Shown here piece by piece: positions 35,980 to 48,938 of a stretch of 64,000 nucleotides of DNA. The first letter of the stretch is position 1, and the number at the start of each line of letters is the position of its first letter. The notes under the pieces were generated by a model, which worked only from the letters and a program-made list of their open reading frames with translations, made no database searches and was not told the DNA's origin. Origin of the DNA: Bigelowiella natans CCMP2755 (Eukaryota > Cercozoa > Chlorarachniophyceae); contig ADNK01002372.1 in NCBI GenBank assembly GCA_000320545.1, positions 1 through 64,000 of the forward strand. The letters are read 5' to 3'. Both the position numbers and the translations under genes were made by a program.

Positions 35980-36437
35980 ACTTCTTCACAAAGTAGTACC
36001 GCAAAAGAGGACGAAATCATGCTACTTCCTAACTGTAAAGCTTACATCAAAGTTTCACTTCAAGGAGACTTGATCGATGCTGGAGTTCATTCGGTGGCCT
36101 TATGCAGAGTTGAGGAAATGTTTGTCCTCGACGAGGAGGATAACGTCCTCGAGAGATGCGATGTTGATGATCCTATCTTGAACACAAAGTTTCTAAGGGA
36201 TCTGGGAATTATCAGCGCAGCTGGTACGTACTTTGTCGACCTATCCTTATGACTACTATTTCACATCGATCACCAACTGTGAAGAAAAGAACATGATGTA
36301 TTTTTCACACACGGCACACCAACCGTCATTCGAAACTGCTCTTTTATCGGTGAATTAAGAAGTACCTGTTCTTTTCAGGTAGAGTTATTGAGCCTGGACA
36401 CGATGCTGATGATGATGGCCAAAAAGGAATAAGATAA
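34562..36437 (+). CDS. Flavin reductase-like FMN-binding split-barrel protein
   Basis: FMN-binding split barrel of the flavin reductase type, expected to reduce or bind FMN; partner unknown. Exons: 34562-34599 (GTAAGT donor), 35679-36223, 36379-36437, giving 213 residues if translation starts at the ATG triplet at 34562. The phase-2 junction of exon 1 to exon 2 produces SSYELHELYSLATLGTDGKT, which matches the start of the family fold. MNIITYATPVGIKPERIW, TISIYKGTQTH, GVLQLL and PLVHLLGGKSGRDFDK follow. An encoded run of ten Gln sits at about residue 110, within a Ser/Thr/Gln-rich loop. The C-terminus ends in an Asp-rich GHDADDDGQKGIR. The start is uncertain because the frame stays open about 165 nt upstream. 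Intron 1 (over 1 kb) holds CA and GA repeats. No catalytic residue can be assigned. Confidence 0.8.
35115..35560. repeat. Microsatellites in intron 1 of the flavin-reductase-like gene
   Basis: (CA)n at about 35116-35142, GCGC tract, (GA)n 35157-35188 with GACA interruptions, (CA)n 35442-35472 and (GA)n 35519-35557. The same CA-plus-GA pairing occurs twice in opposite spacing. They create overlapping low-complexity frames on both strands. Confidence 0.93.
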
Positions 36438-37520
36438 CGATGGTAGCCTCACAGCAGACGCACAGTATTGTTCTGCTTATTGTGTATTGTGTAATGGGTT
36501 CATCAGTATAACAAGCAAGCAAGCAGCTAATGCAATGAGAAGTGGTTAGGCGTCATCGTGCTACGAACACGCTAGCACGTGGTAGAGGTGCACATGCATG
36601 ATGCACATGTGCAAAAATGCATAAGGCTAGCAAGTATCTGTCATGCAGACACAATATGTGATGACAACCACCAAATATGTGGATGCAACTTAGTGCATCA
36701 CAGTCTGTTGTTGGTACTAGCTATTACCCTTGGACACAACGATCATACATGCTAGCATGCACATGTGTGTACAAAAATGTATTAATGTAGTAGTGACGCG
36801 TGCGCATCGACTGGCATGCTAGCATGATAATGTTGTGCATACAAGCATAACTAGATAGCTTAGTTTGTGCATGCAGCATCGCACTGCTAGACTGCCACGA
36901 CGGATAACGCAAAATGCAACATGAACAATGTCTAAGATGATTGTCTGGTTTTGAATTACACATTTATACATTCATGCCACGCGAACATCGTAGTGGCCAG
37001 AAAGACGTCTATCTAGCTATCGTATACGCACGTCGTGCAAGCTAGTAAGTCACACTTAGCTTGCACATTTGTGCTGTGCATGCAAGGCTAGAAGGTCTAG
37101 CTAGCTAGATGCATCTAGCAGATGGATGCCGTAGATTAAATGTGTTTTCTTATTAGAATCGGACGTCGAGGTCAACGGCACGCAATTGAGTGCTGCAACA
37201 CCACTTGCTAGCGTGCACTATAGCTAGCGCTAGTAGCACCACACATGCTAGCATGGCATGTGCCGTGATGCATGCCATCTAGCCATGCATATCTGATATG
37301 CTTGCACACAAGCTGGCAGTACTAGAGTAGAAGTCTTTTATATACTTTAGCTTGAGCTAGCTCTGCACGTGCATGATGTGTGGATGCATGCATTAGTTAA
37401 CGCGTCCCGACTCTTTGCTCTACTTCAATTATTCCTCACTCACGCATGGTTAGATGGACTAGAATTTTTATTCTCTCCATTGTTCTAAAAGGGGAATTTC
37501 CGATCCATTGTTTGGGTTTA
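36438..37520. other. Convergent intergenic island, flavin-reductase-like (+) / HIRA (-)
   Basis: About 1.1 kb between two gene 3' ends. From about 36540 to 37390 it is rich in TGCATG, GCTAGC, GTGCACATGC and CACATGTG words, i.e. long alternating purine-pyrimidine stretches. No dispersed hairpin repeat copy and no gene motif was found. Confidence 0.65.
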
Positions 37521-37989
37521 TCAACTACATAAACTTGAAGCTGCAGCAAGTTTTGTTTGTATCAAAACAGTATACGTTTGCAATTTAGGAGCAGCAGCAA
37601 GATGAGGCAAGAGCCGTTTTAAGACGTCCCTTTTCGACAGTATGACAGGGCGGTCACTGTAGCTTAATCTCTTTTTCTTTCCAGATTTCGCTGCAGTCAC
37701 TTTCTCTGCACCACCACCACCACCATCATCGTCGTCATCATCATCATCAACAGCAGCAGCCCTATGCAGCATATTTGCTCTCCTTCCAGCTGTGCCCTGA
37801 CCGACGAATCCCCCAAGGACAATTGAAGGGTTCCAGCAGTAATAATTAGACACTTTTTCTTCTTCTTCTTCTTCTCTTTCCTGATCTGGAGTCCAATCTG
37901 GTGGGCCGAGCAATTGCTGGACAAGCTCATCTAAACGCTTAAACTCTGCATTTTGACGAGATGAGGACGGCAACGAAGCTGGCAGGGAC

Positions 37990-38024
<35 letters not shown>

Positions 38025-38494
38025 TCCCTGTGCTGCTGCTGCTGCTGCCGCTGCGGTTTGTGTTGCAGAAAGGGTATGATGACAAGGGGGAACAGCTTGT
38101 AGTGCTAGTTGCTTGACGTATGCAACCAGAGCAGATAGGAAATAATCTTTGTCTCGTTTTATAATAGCGGCTTCCAGTAATTTCTGCTCCAAATGCTCCA
38201 TCGTATGGTTTAAGGTCACAGAGAATGGCGCATTCAATAGATTCAATTTTCCAGCAGCAGTAGCAGCACTTGACAAAGATGAAGATCCTACTACTTGTCG
38301 TCTATTATTAATATCTTGATCAAGAAGCGATAGAAATTCCGATGCCCAGTGTGACGATGACGACAACGATGACGACGACGATGATGATAACGACAGTAGA
38401 GGAGAACTCGGTGACGCCATTAACAACCATGAATCGCTGTCTCTATCGTAGATATACCTGAGATAGGGAAGATGACCAACATAAAGAATCCTGT

Positions 38495-38529
<35 letters not shown>

Positions 38530-38981
38530 TAAATTGTTGAACGGTTGCTGTTTTTGACAAGGTCGGTATCATAAGTAATAATGACCGTGACAATCATCAT
38601 AATTTTGAATGATCGATATCTCCCATTTACTACTCACTTTGAGAAGTTTGGAAAGGAGACAGCAGGAATACCAAGCCCACCACCTAGCATCATGTCAGTA
38701 TTGATTGCTGGTTGTTCTCCTCTTGTCCTTTTTGTCCTTCTCCTCCTCCTCCCAGTTTGTCCTGTTCCCTCCTCTCCTCCTCCCCCCCCTATTATCCAGA
38801 TGTCTGTCGGACCGAGCTCTGGATGCCTTCTTCTTAAAGAAGACATGGAACATCTCATCATCAGCTTCACCCCTCCACCTCCAATCATATCTGGGTATAT
38901 CTCGTACATCCTAATTGCTTCATCACACGTTGCGACAAGAGCAACATTTTCTTTGCTCAATTGTAGTTGAAATATAGCTCC

Positions 38982-39012
<31 letters not shown>

Positions 39013-39119
39013 AATGATAAGGGTTGATCAATAGAAAATCTTCACCAAGTGCACTGGAATACAAAATACGCTCCACACAAAAATATATTTCCAATCATCG
39101 AACCCATAGCATTCATTTG

Positions 39120-39167
<48 letters not shown>

Positions 39168-42100
39168 TATTTATAATATATAATATGCACACGTATATTG
39201 CTTCTTTGTTTTCTTCTAATGAAAACTTGTGGAAGTTCTAGATAAACTTTCCTACCGCTGATAATCATAGGCAGAGATAATCTTCGACCTGATACTGTGA
39301 AAATGTGCAGGAGATTGTCCTAATAGTAGATGGAAGAAAAGACTCACGATGATGATGGTAATGATGACGATGCCGATGATAATGATGGTGATGACACCGA
39401 CGACATTCACTACCCTCTCTACCTATCTACCAACGAGTTTTAATGGGAAGCAGCGAAAGTGCAAGCAGCAGAAATATTCATGCATGGGGTGGAAAATCAT
39501 CGAGGTAGTAGCCCTTATAATGTGCTCCCGGCTAGTAGTAGCAGCAGTAAGTAGTAGTAGTAGAACTAATAGTACTAGTAGTAGTAATATTGATGTGAAA
39601 TTGTGCTACCTGCGTGGCAGCAACGACGGCATGCTGATTTGCTGCAACAGCTAAGACACGTGCAGGCATCGTCCTTTTCCAAATAATTACTCTTTGCCGT
39701 TTATTATGATTATCATCGTCGCCGTCAGCTTCATTTCCATCCTCTGACGTGCTCCTCCTTCTGGTGCTGTTCAATCGGGCTGCCATTATCAATAACCACT
39801 CGCAGCTGCTTCCTCTACTACTGCTACAAATAAATAATATAGCAGCACACCAATAAAAAGTAGTACTATCTTAGTAGTGCGATAAATCCATCATTTTTAC
39901 TCTCGCCTCCTTCTCCTCCTCTTATTCTCTAGAAATCAGTATTAATACAGCAACACAGTGATGATGATGATAATGATGATCATCATCATCTGTTCAGTTG
40001 CCTTTCATCAATCACCTGTCACTGCTCTTAGCACTGTAGACCTGGTAGTTCGTGGCCCCTGTGGTGGCATCACCATCACCATCATCATCATAATCGTTCT
40101 CATCACTTCCATTTTGGCCGTGATGCTTCAGCTCACGACGTAAGAGGTGGTGGCGCCGTGAATCGAGCTCGTTGCTGCCGCTTTTGTTGTCGTTGAATGA
40201 GCTGGTGTTGTTCAGTGTAATACAGCACCTTACGACAGCGGGAATTCGATCAGGGTGAAGCCAACCATAACTATTATTACTACATGGTGATTGCTGCTGC
40301 TGCTGCGGCTGTGACGATGATGATGGCTCGACATTACTACTATCAGCACCATCGTCGCCTGCAACTTCAGAAATGCTACTTCTACCACCACCACCAACCC
40401 CCCCTCCTCCTCCTTCACCGTAATTGTCGCTGCGCGTTCTTTTCGTTCTCCTTCCATTCCCCATCATCATCTTCGTTGTCATAATATCCTCGATTTCCAT
40501 TGTTGGTCTTATTCTTCTATTGCCGCCATCTTTTCTTTTTCTTCTTCTTTCTGACGGGGAGGGTGACCTGGGTGATGACGAGGATTGTGGAAGCGACGAA
40601 GACCGTTCACCCGACCGCCTATATGGTGGGACACTATTATTATCACCACCACTACCACCAGTATTCGCAGGAAGAGGAGCTGCGAGTGATGATGATGCGG
40701 AATATGTTAATGATGAGCTATTATTGGTGTCCACAGCCCCTGAAGAAGACCTCGACGACGACATTACAGGGACAATACGTCTTTTGCCGCTTGATGTATA
40801 CACCTCTTCTTGCTTCGATTCCACCGACAATGTTTGAGTAACATGACGACGACGACGATGATGATCTTTCTCTTTGCTACTCCCATTTCTCTTTCTTTCT
40901 TTACTATTTGCAACTTCTTCTTTATCTCCCTCAAACGATGATGACGGTGGGAAATTTTCAACAGTTGCTGATTCCATCGCTGCTACCGGCTGCTCCTCTC
41001 TTCTTCGCAACTCCAAGATCTCTGGAGTTTCTACTATGAACTCCTGATTTAGTCCTCTTTGACACCCGCCTCTGACTACAAGAGTCTCTCCCTTCCTTTC
41101 ATGTTCAACGTGAAGGTGCTCCTTCAGATTTAACCTCAAAATAGCAATAAACTCATTCAGAAAGTTAAATGTGGAACCTCTTAACATACATTCGTAACAT
41201 ACATAGAAATAATGCTTATGACTCAACAGCAACAATCGCCACCTAAATACCTTATATACGCCAATGTTCCGTCATACGAACAGACTAGTATGCCATTACC
41301 ACCTGCGCCGAATGGTGAGATATCACGATTTGTTGTTGTGTTGTTGCTTTTTACTGTATGAGATTATGTTATTGTTATCTTTTTACTTGGAGTCCATGCT
41401 AGATCTAAAACAGTTTTCTTAAATGCGCGATCCAGCGATATGATTGCTTTATTTCGTGTGCTAGTCCATATAGTAACTTTTTTGTCCATCCCACCAATAG
41501 CAAGAGCGTACACAGGCTGAAATGGTGATAATTATGACGGAATACAGCATGCTTACATTAAATTCACATTCTGAGATACAATCCTTTCCTACGAACGTAG
41601 GTCAATGTTTAGTGCTGTTGTGGGTATATTATATTATCATTTTTATAATTGTTATAATCACAATTATTATTGGATTAGCAATGATAACAACCTTTCCGGT
41701 TTGTAAGTCCTTGAGCATTTTGGGACAAAATTTGACTACAGTTGTTGGACGATTATGCCCTAAATATTCCACGACGGGCTTCCAAGAACCTCTTTCAAAC
41801 ATCGGCGATACGAAAGTCTTACTTTCTCCATAATACCCACGGCATGCAGCTAAATATTTCCCATCTGAAGACCAACTTAATCTAGTGTATGTTACCTGTA
41901 AACAGCACAACCACAATGAATAGTGGTAACAACGCATACATAATACTGATAACCTGAAAAATGAGATCTTTTTCAGAAGAAACACGACCAAACTGCTTTG
42001 CCTCAAATGGCTTGGTTATTCTCTTTACGCTTTTGCCATCCTCAATATTCCAAAGAATAACAGATCCGTCTAATGCCTGTGTAGCAAGGAAGCGATCTTT

Positions 42101-43156
42101 TGGGTCCCAAGTCACACCTGTGACCCACCCTGTATGTCCTCGTAGTACACGCAAAGGCGTTCCTAATTGGGAGAAGAATACGCGAAAGGATGGAGATATC
42201 AGAAACTATCATCATCACTGCTAGAATAAACTGAACACCTTCGTTTACACTATCAAAACCAATATAGTCAACATATTTATGTATTACCTTGCTTTGTTGA
42301 CCAAATGACGACAGTGTTGTCCACATGGCATGATGCAACACGCCTGAGAGTTTTAGAGTAAGTTTGTAGGTAATGCTCTTGCAAATCGGGATGAATTTGT
42401 CGTTATTTATTTGCCACACCTAGAACGCGGGTCCCATGCCAGATCAAGAACTTCAGTGCTGCTCCCTGTCTTCAAAACAGCTTTACAAGCCCAGTTTTCT
42501 ATGCATACGTCTAAATAAAATTCAAGTGATTTAAGTACTATTACAGGATTAGAATGTAATAATATTTCAAAACCTTGTCCACCGAAAAAGGAAGAAGAGC
42601 TCCCCAAAAAACCCTCATTTGAATTATTTTCGAGTCTCCATATCATCACACTCTTGTCATCCGACCCACTTGCAAGATATGTCCCATCTCTGAATTTTGT
42701 AGAAGAATGTGAGTTTGGGGGAAGTCAACTTGCAATCTTCACATACTTTGACCACTTAACGCAGTTCACTGATCCCATGTGATTCTTCAGAATTGCAAGG
42801 AGCCTTTCCTTACATTCACTACTGGCACAATTTTGGTTAAAGTTTTTCCTTTTCTCATATTCGCATTCTCGGTCAAGTTCGGACGTACTCCAAATTTTGA
42901 CGGAACCTATTAATGCAAAGATTGATGAATAGGGATTTCAAAGTGAAATGAGGGGACTTCACAACCTGAGCCTCCTGTTGCAAATCTGGTTCCATCAGGA
43001 TGCACATCAACGCTGTATATTGGCGACGAATCTCTCGCTTGCGAGGAAGAAGGGGGAGGTGATGGCAAATCCCTGCATTTCATTCCACCTGGATTTCGGC
43101 TGTGGCTAACCCAAGACGGGAACAGAATGATCACAGGGGTTGTTTCCCGCAACTCT

Positions 43157-43190
<34 letters not shown>

Positions 43191-43236
43191 GGACTTCATT
43201 ATCCTCACTTTTCTCACTTCTTCCTACACTTGCCAT
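37521..43236 (-). CDS. HIRA: HIRA histone chaperone (WD40 + B domain + Hira domain)
   Basis: Replication-independent H3.3-H4 deposition factor. Fourteen exons: 43236-42966, 42906-42747, 42689-42574, 42510-42420, 42343-42288, 42162-41954, 41895-41692, 41516-41387, 41302-41251, 41134-40016, 39805-39610, 39319-39256, 38980-38638, 38457-37521; 3948 nt, 1315 aa. Residues 1-430 are the WD40 propeller: PSWVSHSR, PIYSVDVHPDGTRFATGG, YLASGSDDKSVMIWR, VLDLAWDPRS, DNTVVIWS, LRGHTGWVTGVTWDPKDRF, YTRLSWSSDGKYLAA. A B-domain-like motif (VESKQEEVYTSSGKRRIVPV, about 534-553) is the expected ASF1-binding site. SGRRLSLPMI and the Hira domain (about 1090-1290, with HLEQKLLEAAIIKRDKDYF) follow. Residues 560-800 and 1100-1200 carry Ser, Gly, Gln, Asn, Ala, Glu and Asp runs encoded by microsatellites. 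An N-terminal extension with poly-Thr precedes the usual start. HIRA is usually about 1000 aa, so the excess is low-complexity insertion. Confidence 0.95.
39120..39166. repeat. (CT)n(CA)n microsatellite in a HIRA intron
   Basis: About 32 bp of CT repeat joined to CA repeat and an AT-rich tail, in the intron between exons 39319-39256 and 38980-38638. Confidence 0.93.
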
Positions 43237-43300
43237 TCCGAAGACGGTGCGAGTTACAACACACTACAAGCGTTCAATGCGATTTGGTCTAGTGGTCTTC

Positions 43301-43655
43301 CTACGCAAGAAAGGGTTCGTAAGCTTCCAGTTTCCGAAATATTTGAGAGTTATCATGTGGATTGAATGTTGTTTCCTACGAACAGGCATTTTTCTTCTTT
43401 TTCATCTTAATCATACCACAAATAACTTACTGGATGAATTTCATGGAGAATTTACAGAACAATACCTAATATGCTAAGGAATCTATCCCCACTTCCTGTA
43501 TAGATCTGATAGCATATCTCCCATGTGGATTCTGAACCAGATAAAATGGCGGGAAATTCCGGTTTTTCTTTCAGATCTATTTCAGTTTGTTCAAACGAAG
43601 ACCATATCTGGGGATCTCCAGTGATTCTCGAGTTCGTCACTGACGGATGCGACAT
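43301..43655 (-). CDS. Small hypothetical protein between HIRA and dynein
   Basis: The - strand between HIRA and the dynein start has a protein-like frame, 43655-43461 (MSHPSVTNSRITGDPQIWSS at its start), that can splice to 43375-43301 (TTFNPHDNSQIFRKLEAYEP), giving 89 residues. The donor at 43460 (GTTCTG) is weak; a better GTATTG donor at 43465 would end the protein six codons later instead. The frame is also open upstream to 43733. A competing frame upstream (MGRVTGEILGRGKPVMAH, about 43754) is also protein-like and would need a 37-nt intron to join it. No family is recognised. It could alternatively be 5' leader exons of HIRA, whose start is only 65 bp away. Confidence 0.35.
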
Positions 43656-43799
43656 GGCAATACCTGTTACTAACCGCTTTTGTTGTTGAGGAAACGTGCG
43701 CCATAACGGGTTTACCCCTTCCCAATATTTCACCAGTTACTCTGCCCATTGAAGCTGCGTAAGGGGTTGGGGGGGCTCATTGGAGAGAGACATACCAGC

Positions 43800-44836
43800 A
43801 TGGAATGGTTACGTGACCAGGCCGCCAAGGCCCTCTCGGACCCTAAAGCCTACTTGCAGCCACAGAAAGTCATAGATCTTTTCAACAATATGGGAGCCGA
43901 TGACACGAAGGTCCTCTGCTAGACAATATTTTCTCAATAGATTTTCATCAAAGTGTGGAGAAATCATATCTTATTTTATAATAGGCAATCAACGAGTTTC
44001 TCACAGAGAGTCCATGCAATACGGCACTTATACTGTTCGTTGTTAACTCGAACGAAAGAATTCTACGAGAGACAAAGGGAGCTGAGCAGAAGTCTAAGCA
44101 GAGACAGGGTGCGTTTACCGAAAATTAAAATTTCAGAATGGAGTTTGAGAAACTCATTTTCAAAACATACCTTTTGAACATTGACAACCATCATTTTCAG
44201 ATGGTGGTACATTGGTCATGGAGGCGTCATTGGGGAATCTTCCGGATCATGCAGGAGATAAGAAGTCTATATACTTTGTGAAAAACGTCGAAGGAGTGGT
44301 AGGGCCTTTGAATGATTCATTATCTTATCGTTTATACAATTAGTATCTTATCAATGCGTACATAAATAGGTTGGAAGCCCTGAAGAAGATCTTGACCATG
44401 GAGTTATCCCTGCAAACAATTCCAACATGTTACTTGCTCTTGAACACCTCCTCAAAGATATTTTTATTCCTATGGTGGAGAATGACAAATCATTCAACGA
44501 GTCCGTTGGAATGAATGGAATGGGGCATAAAACAGCTCCAGACTCCGAAGCTACCGAAACTATGCAGAAAACAGCGTCAGAAGGCAAAGATGATGATCGG
44601 AAAGAAGAGGAACCTGGTCAAGTTACTGAAATGGGAGGAAAACTAAAACAGTTTTCGACGCATATAGGAAACGTTATACAAAAGGTGAGTTTTCTTAGAG
44701 AATTCAAACTATCCGGCTAAGGCGGAACCAGCATGCTTTCATAATTTTATTCTATTCAATCCACATAAATGAATGGTTTGTCGAATGTCAAGGGCAAATG
44801 CAAATCTGCACAAGTACATCCATCTGTAACACACAC

Positions 44837-44881
<45 letters not shown>

Positions 44882-47800
44882 AATCAGGTGTCCGGGAACA
44901 TTAAACTTCCTGTGCCGGATGTGTGTATCGATGCGAAGGACGTTAAAAAGGCTGCTAATGATCTTGATATTGTCTCGAAACTTAAACCCGTTTTGGACAA
45001 ATGGATTCACATGATAAAGGATAGACTTGAAAATGAATTGGCAAAACCTAAGCCCGTAAATCCCATGGGTGAAATTCAGTTTTGGAAGGACAGTAATGCG
45101 ATGCTAAGTGCCCTCTATGAGCAAATCACAATGCCAAATATCAGGAATTTCGTTAAAGTGCTGGAACTAGCGGAGGTCGTTGCAATTGAAAGTTTCAAGA
45201 AGCAATTGGGAATGCTACTCAAGCGTTATGTAGAAGCTAAAGACAACGTGAAGTTTCTTCGAACTTTGGAGCGACATTTCAAAAATATAGAAAGTGGAAA
45301 GCTGAACGTAATCCTTGATACCATTCCATCAATGATGGAATCTCTTCGAATGGTTTGGATTATCTCCCGCCACTACAATCGTGAGGAGCGTATGTTCCCC
45401 CTTCTAAAACTCATTGCCCAGCAAATTGCAGAGAAAGTTGAGAAAGCAATCGACATAAAAAAAATACTGGTACGGTACTCGGAGGAGGAGGCCATTAAAC
45501 AGTTAAATTCTGCAATCGCGGTGCTTAAGCAGTGGAAAGACAGCTACATGAAAGTCATGCGCCAAATCGCAAAGGATTGTGAAAATAGTGGTATGGCACA
45601 ATGGAGTTTTGATAGAAAAACGCTATTTGATAAAACTATTTACATGGCAACTTCATGCGAGGCTCTCATGCATATGGTGAATACCTCCTATCAATTTCGA
45701 AATTTTCTTGGAAAGGAGCTCCAAAACGTTACTGGAGACGCAAAATCTATCGATACAGTTCGTGAAGAGGTTAGTGAATCTCTCCGTCCTATGCTCAATC
45801 TTGGCTTTTCGATCTTTGAAGAACCATTCGTGAAGCCTTGGAAAGAAGCTCAAGATCGTTACAAACTACACGTTAGCACAATAGAGACCAAGTGCAAGAA
45901 CTTGATTGACGAGAGCTTTAAAGAGGAGAAGCTTGAATCTGCCGAAGAAGCATTTCAACTGCTGGAAAAATTTAAAGATATTAACACTCTGGACTCGATT
46001 CGAAACAAAATGACCAGCAAAGTATCTGAGGTCCTCAAACAGTATATGAGCTCTCTCCAGGTGGTGGAGCAGACGTTTCAGGAAGGTGTAAATAGCCCCC
46101 CAATATCACGTAATCAACCTCCTGTCGCGGGAAGTATCGCATGGCTGCGATCACTCTATTTTCGCATCAAGAAACCTATTTTGAAATTCATCAAGATGAA
46201 AGATCCTCCCCCAATTTTCGAAGAGGTGAAAGAAAAGTACAAGCAGGTAGCGATGGCTATTACGAATCACGAAGATTCTATCTTCAAGGCATGGTGCGCC
46301 ATGGTCGAGACAAGAACTCAGGGTAGGCTCAAAGACAACATACTTCGCAGTGTAAAGCATTCAGTGGGATTTCTGACTAAAGATGAGATGATTGCCCGAG
46401 CAGCGGAAGAAGAACGCAAAAATGAACGCAAGAACACCCGAAAGAGTAATGCTCGTGACAATGACAATATAGGATCTTCAATGCTCAGAAGTAGTCGCCA
46501 TTCAACAAATTCTAATCGTTCCATGATTAGGAGAAGCTCGAGAAGCATAGCACATTCAAAAACGAGTTTAGGCAGAAGCCGTCAATCTGCTAGCACATTC
46601 TCACCAAATGATGCATTTGGACAAAGTATGGCAGGAAGGGATCTGAACTTTTTGATTCCTGAGGTTATGCCAAATGGAGAAAAGGTCATGAGTAAGCTAG
46701 AGGTTAACTTTTCCCCTGAATTGCGCCAGCTTCTTCGAGAGGCAACGAATCTATCCAGAATGGGGAAGAAAATCCCTGATGTTGCTTTTAACATAGCGCT
46801 GCAAGAGAAGAAATTTCATAGTCTAGTTGAACAGCTGAAAGCTATGCTTAAGACATATGATGACGTAATTGCACGTCTCTCTGATGTGGAAAAGGAATTA
46901 TTTATGAAACATATTCATCAATTACATAAAGTTATGGTGCAAGGTTGTTCGCGATTGAATTGGACTTCTCTTGGTACAGAGACATTCATCAAGAAGTGCA
47001 ACGACGAAATTTCAAAGTTCTCTACAATCGTGGATCAAGTTCAGAAGAAAGCAAAGATGATTGCAAAAAATGTTATTGAAATTCGCAATACTGAACTCGT
47101 GAATGTTAATGAGTTTGCTCATCGCAAGGAACCCATGTCCATTACTGCTGTGAAAGAGATTATGGACAAAACTCTCCAGGCAGCCTTAAGAAAACTGGTG
47201 AAAACTCACACTGATATTCCTCAAATTTTGATTCAGATGGAGAACGATATCTCAGAAGGAAAAGAGGTTAAAAAACATGAGGCAAAAAGACAAGCTGATG
47301 TAACTGGTAATTCACAAGCAGTGGGCAGAAAGGCCAACTTTGCGACAGAGGGATGGCCAAGACCTGGAGCCCATCCAAGTATGGGGAGTTACTATAAGTT
47401 CTGGGAAGTACAAATCTACCATGCTCTCTGCGATTGCATTTCTCGTGGAATAGGGAACTTGAGGAGAGTGCTTGAGAGTGACTTAGTAGTATCAGGGCCA
47501 AATGACGATGAAAAGCCAAAGATTCCTTTGATTACAATTGAGCTACGGATAACATCAACCTCCCCGCAAATCCAGTCGATACCACAGCTTGAGGGCTCCC
47601 TTGAGGCTTTCCGAAAGCTACAGCAGAATATTCAAAACTGCTCGAAATCGTTTATTCGATGGGCGCGTGGAACCTGTTTGTCCACTTCTCTTTGGCCTGG
47701 AGATGCAGATAATGATGATGAAGAACCACAGTGGAATTTTGAAGAGTACGTTAGAACTGACCCGCAAATTCTCGCTCAAAGTACCGAATTCTTGCTCTAC

Positions 47801-48874
47801 CTGAATAAGCTTCAAATGCAAGTGAACACGTACATTCATAGCTGGAAGAAGTACAGCACTGCAGGTGGCCATAAAAACGAATACGGCACAAGGGTAAGCG
47901 GTTTCGATTTGTGGAACAGCAAGAAATTTCAGGACCTAGAGATGCTCAGGCAGAATCTCCCCAGTTCTACTTTTTTTGATGACATTCTTCATTATTACAG
48001 CATGATAAAGAATAAGGTTGATTCGGAAGAGGCTGTCGTGATTGTGGGATTTATCCAACTTAATTGTTCTCCATTGCTCAAAACTGTACGGAGAAAAGCT
48101 GAAGAATGGTTCCAACGGTACGGAGATGTGTTGCGGGAAGCCGCCGAGAAAAGCTTATACGAGCTGAGCGATCAGATCGTCGTACTGAGGCGTGACCTTG
48201 GCAAGCCGCCTAATGGGTTCGAAGAAACGAAATTCGTAATTGACGTCATCAAAAAGATTCAAGGCATGTCTTTGGAAATGGAGATCAAGTTCCCCATTGT
48301 CCTCGACCAATATAATATCCTTCGGGACCACAAAATTGAGCTCAAAGCCGCAGATTTGAAACTTGCTAGTGGTATTCGCAGCAACTGGAAGGACCTTGTT
48401 TTAGAGTCCTACAAAAAGGACTCCAGGCTTACATTGGTCAAAAAGCGTTTCAAAAAATACACACTAAAGCGAATGGAGCAATTCAAAGAAATGGTAGCCA
48501 AGTGCTTTGTAGAGTTCCAACGAGACGGCCCTATGACGCCCTCTGAAGAAAATACTCAGGTATTTTCCGACGAGAAAGCAGCTGCTAAACATGAAGCACG
48601 TCGGAAGAAAGGCCTCGTAAAGATGGATCTTAATTATGGACTTCAGAAATTGAAACACTTCCGCAAAGAGATTGGCAAGTTGGGAGAAATGAGGGACAAC
48701 TTTGGTCGTTGCGAAATTCTATTTAATATTCCTCCTCAAGCATATCCAACCCTGTATAAGATGGAATCTCAAATGGTCGAACTTGAGAAGATATACGCTA
48801 TCTATACGGAATTTCAGGTTGTTTTGTTGCCAAAAATCACAAATCTATCACCTTATATTTGTGTGTAATTATAC

Positions 48875-48938
<64 letters not shown>

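Noticed and set aside
40424-40841. + strand frames opposite the large HIRA exon
   Set aside because: Antisense shadows of the exon 41134-40016; no motif and no splice support.
44796-44880. Dynein exon starting upstream with a Thr-His repeat
   Set aside because: The CA run is intronic: the AAATCAG acceptor at 44887 joins in phase to the GTGAGT donor at 44684.
48818-48868. Premature end of a shorter dynein at 48868
   Set aside because: The frame runs into intron 5; the GTTGTT donor at 48818 joins to GCCAAG at 49022, restoring a conserved WSTTLWVNLD block.
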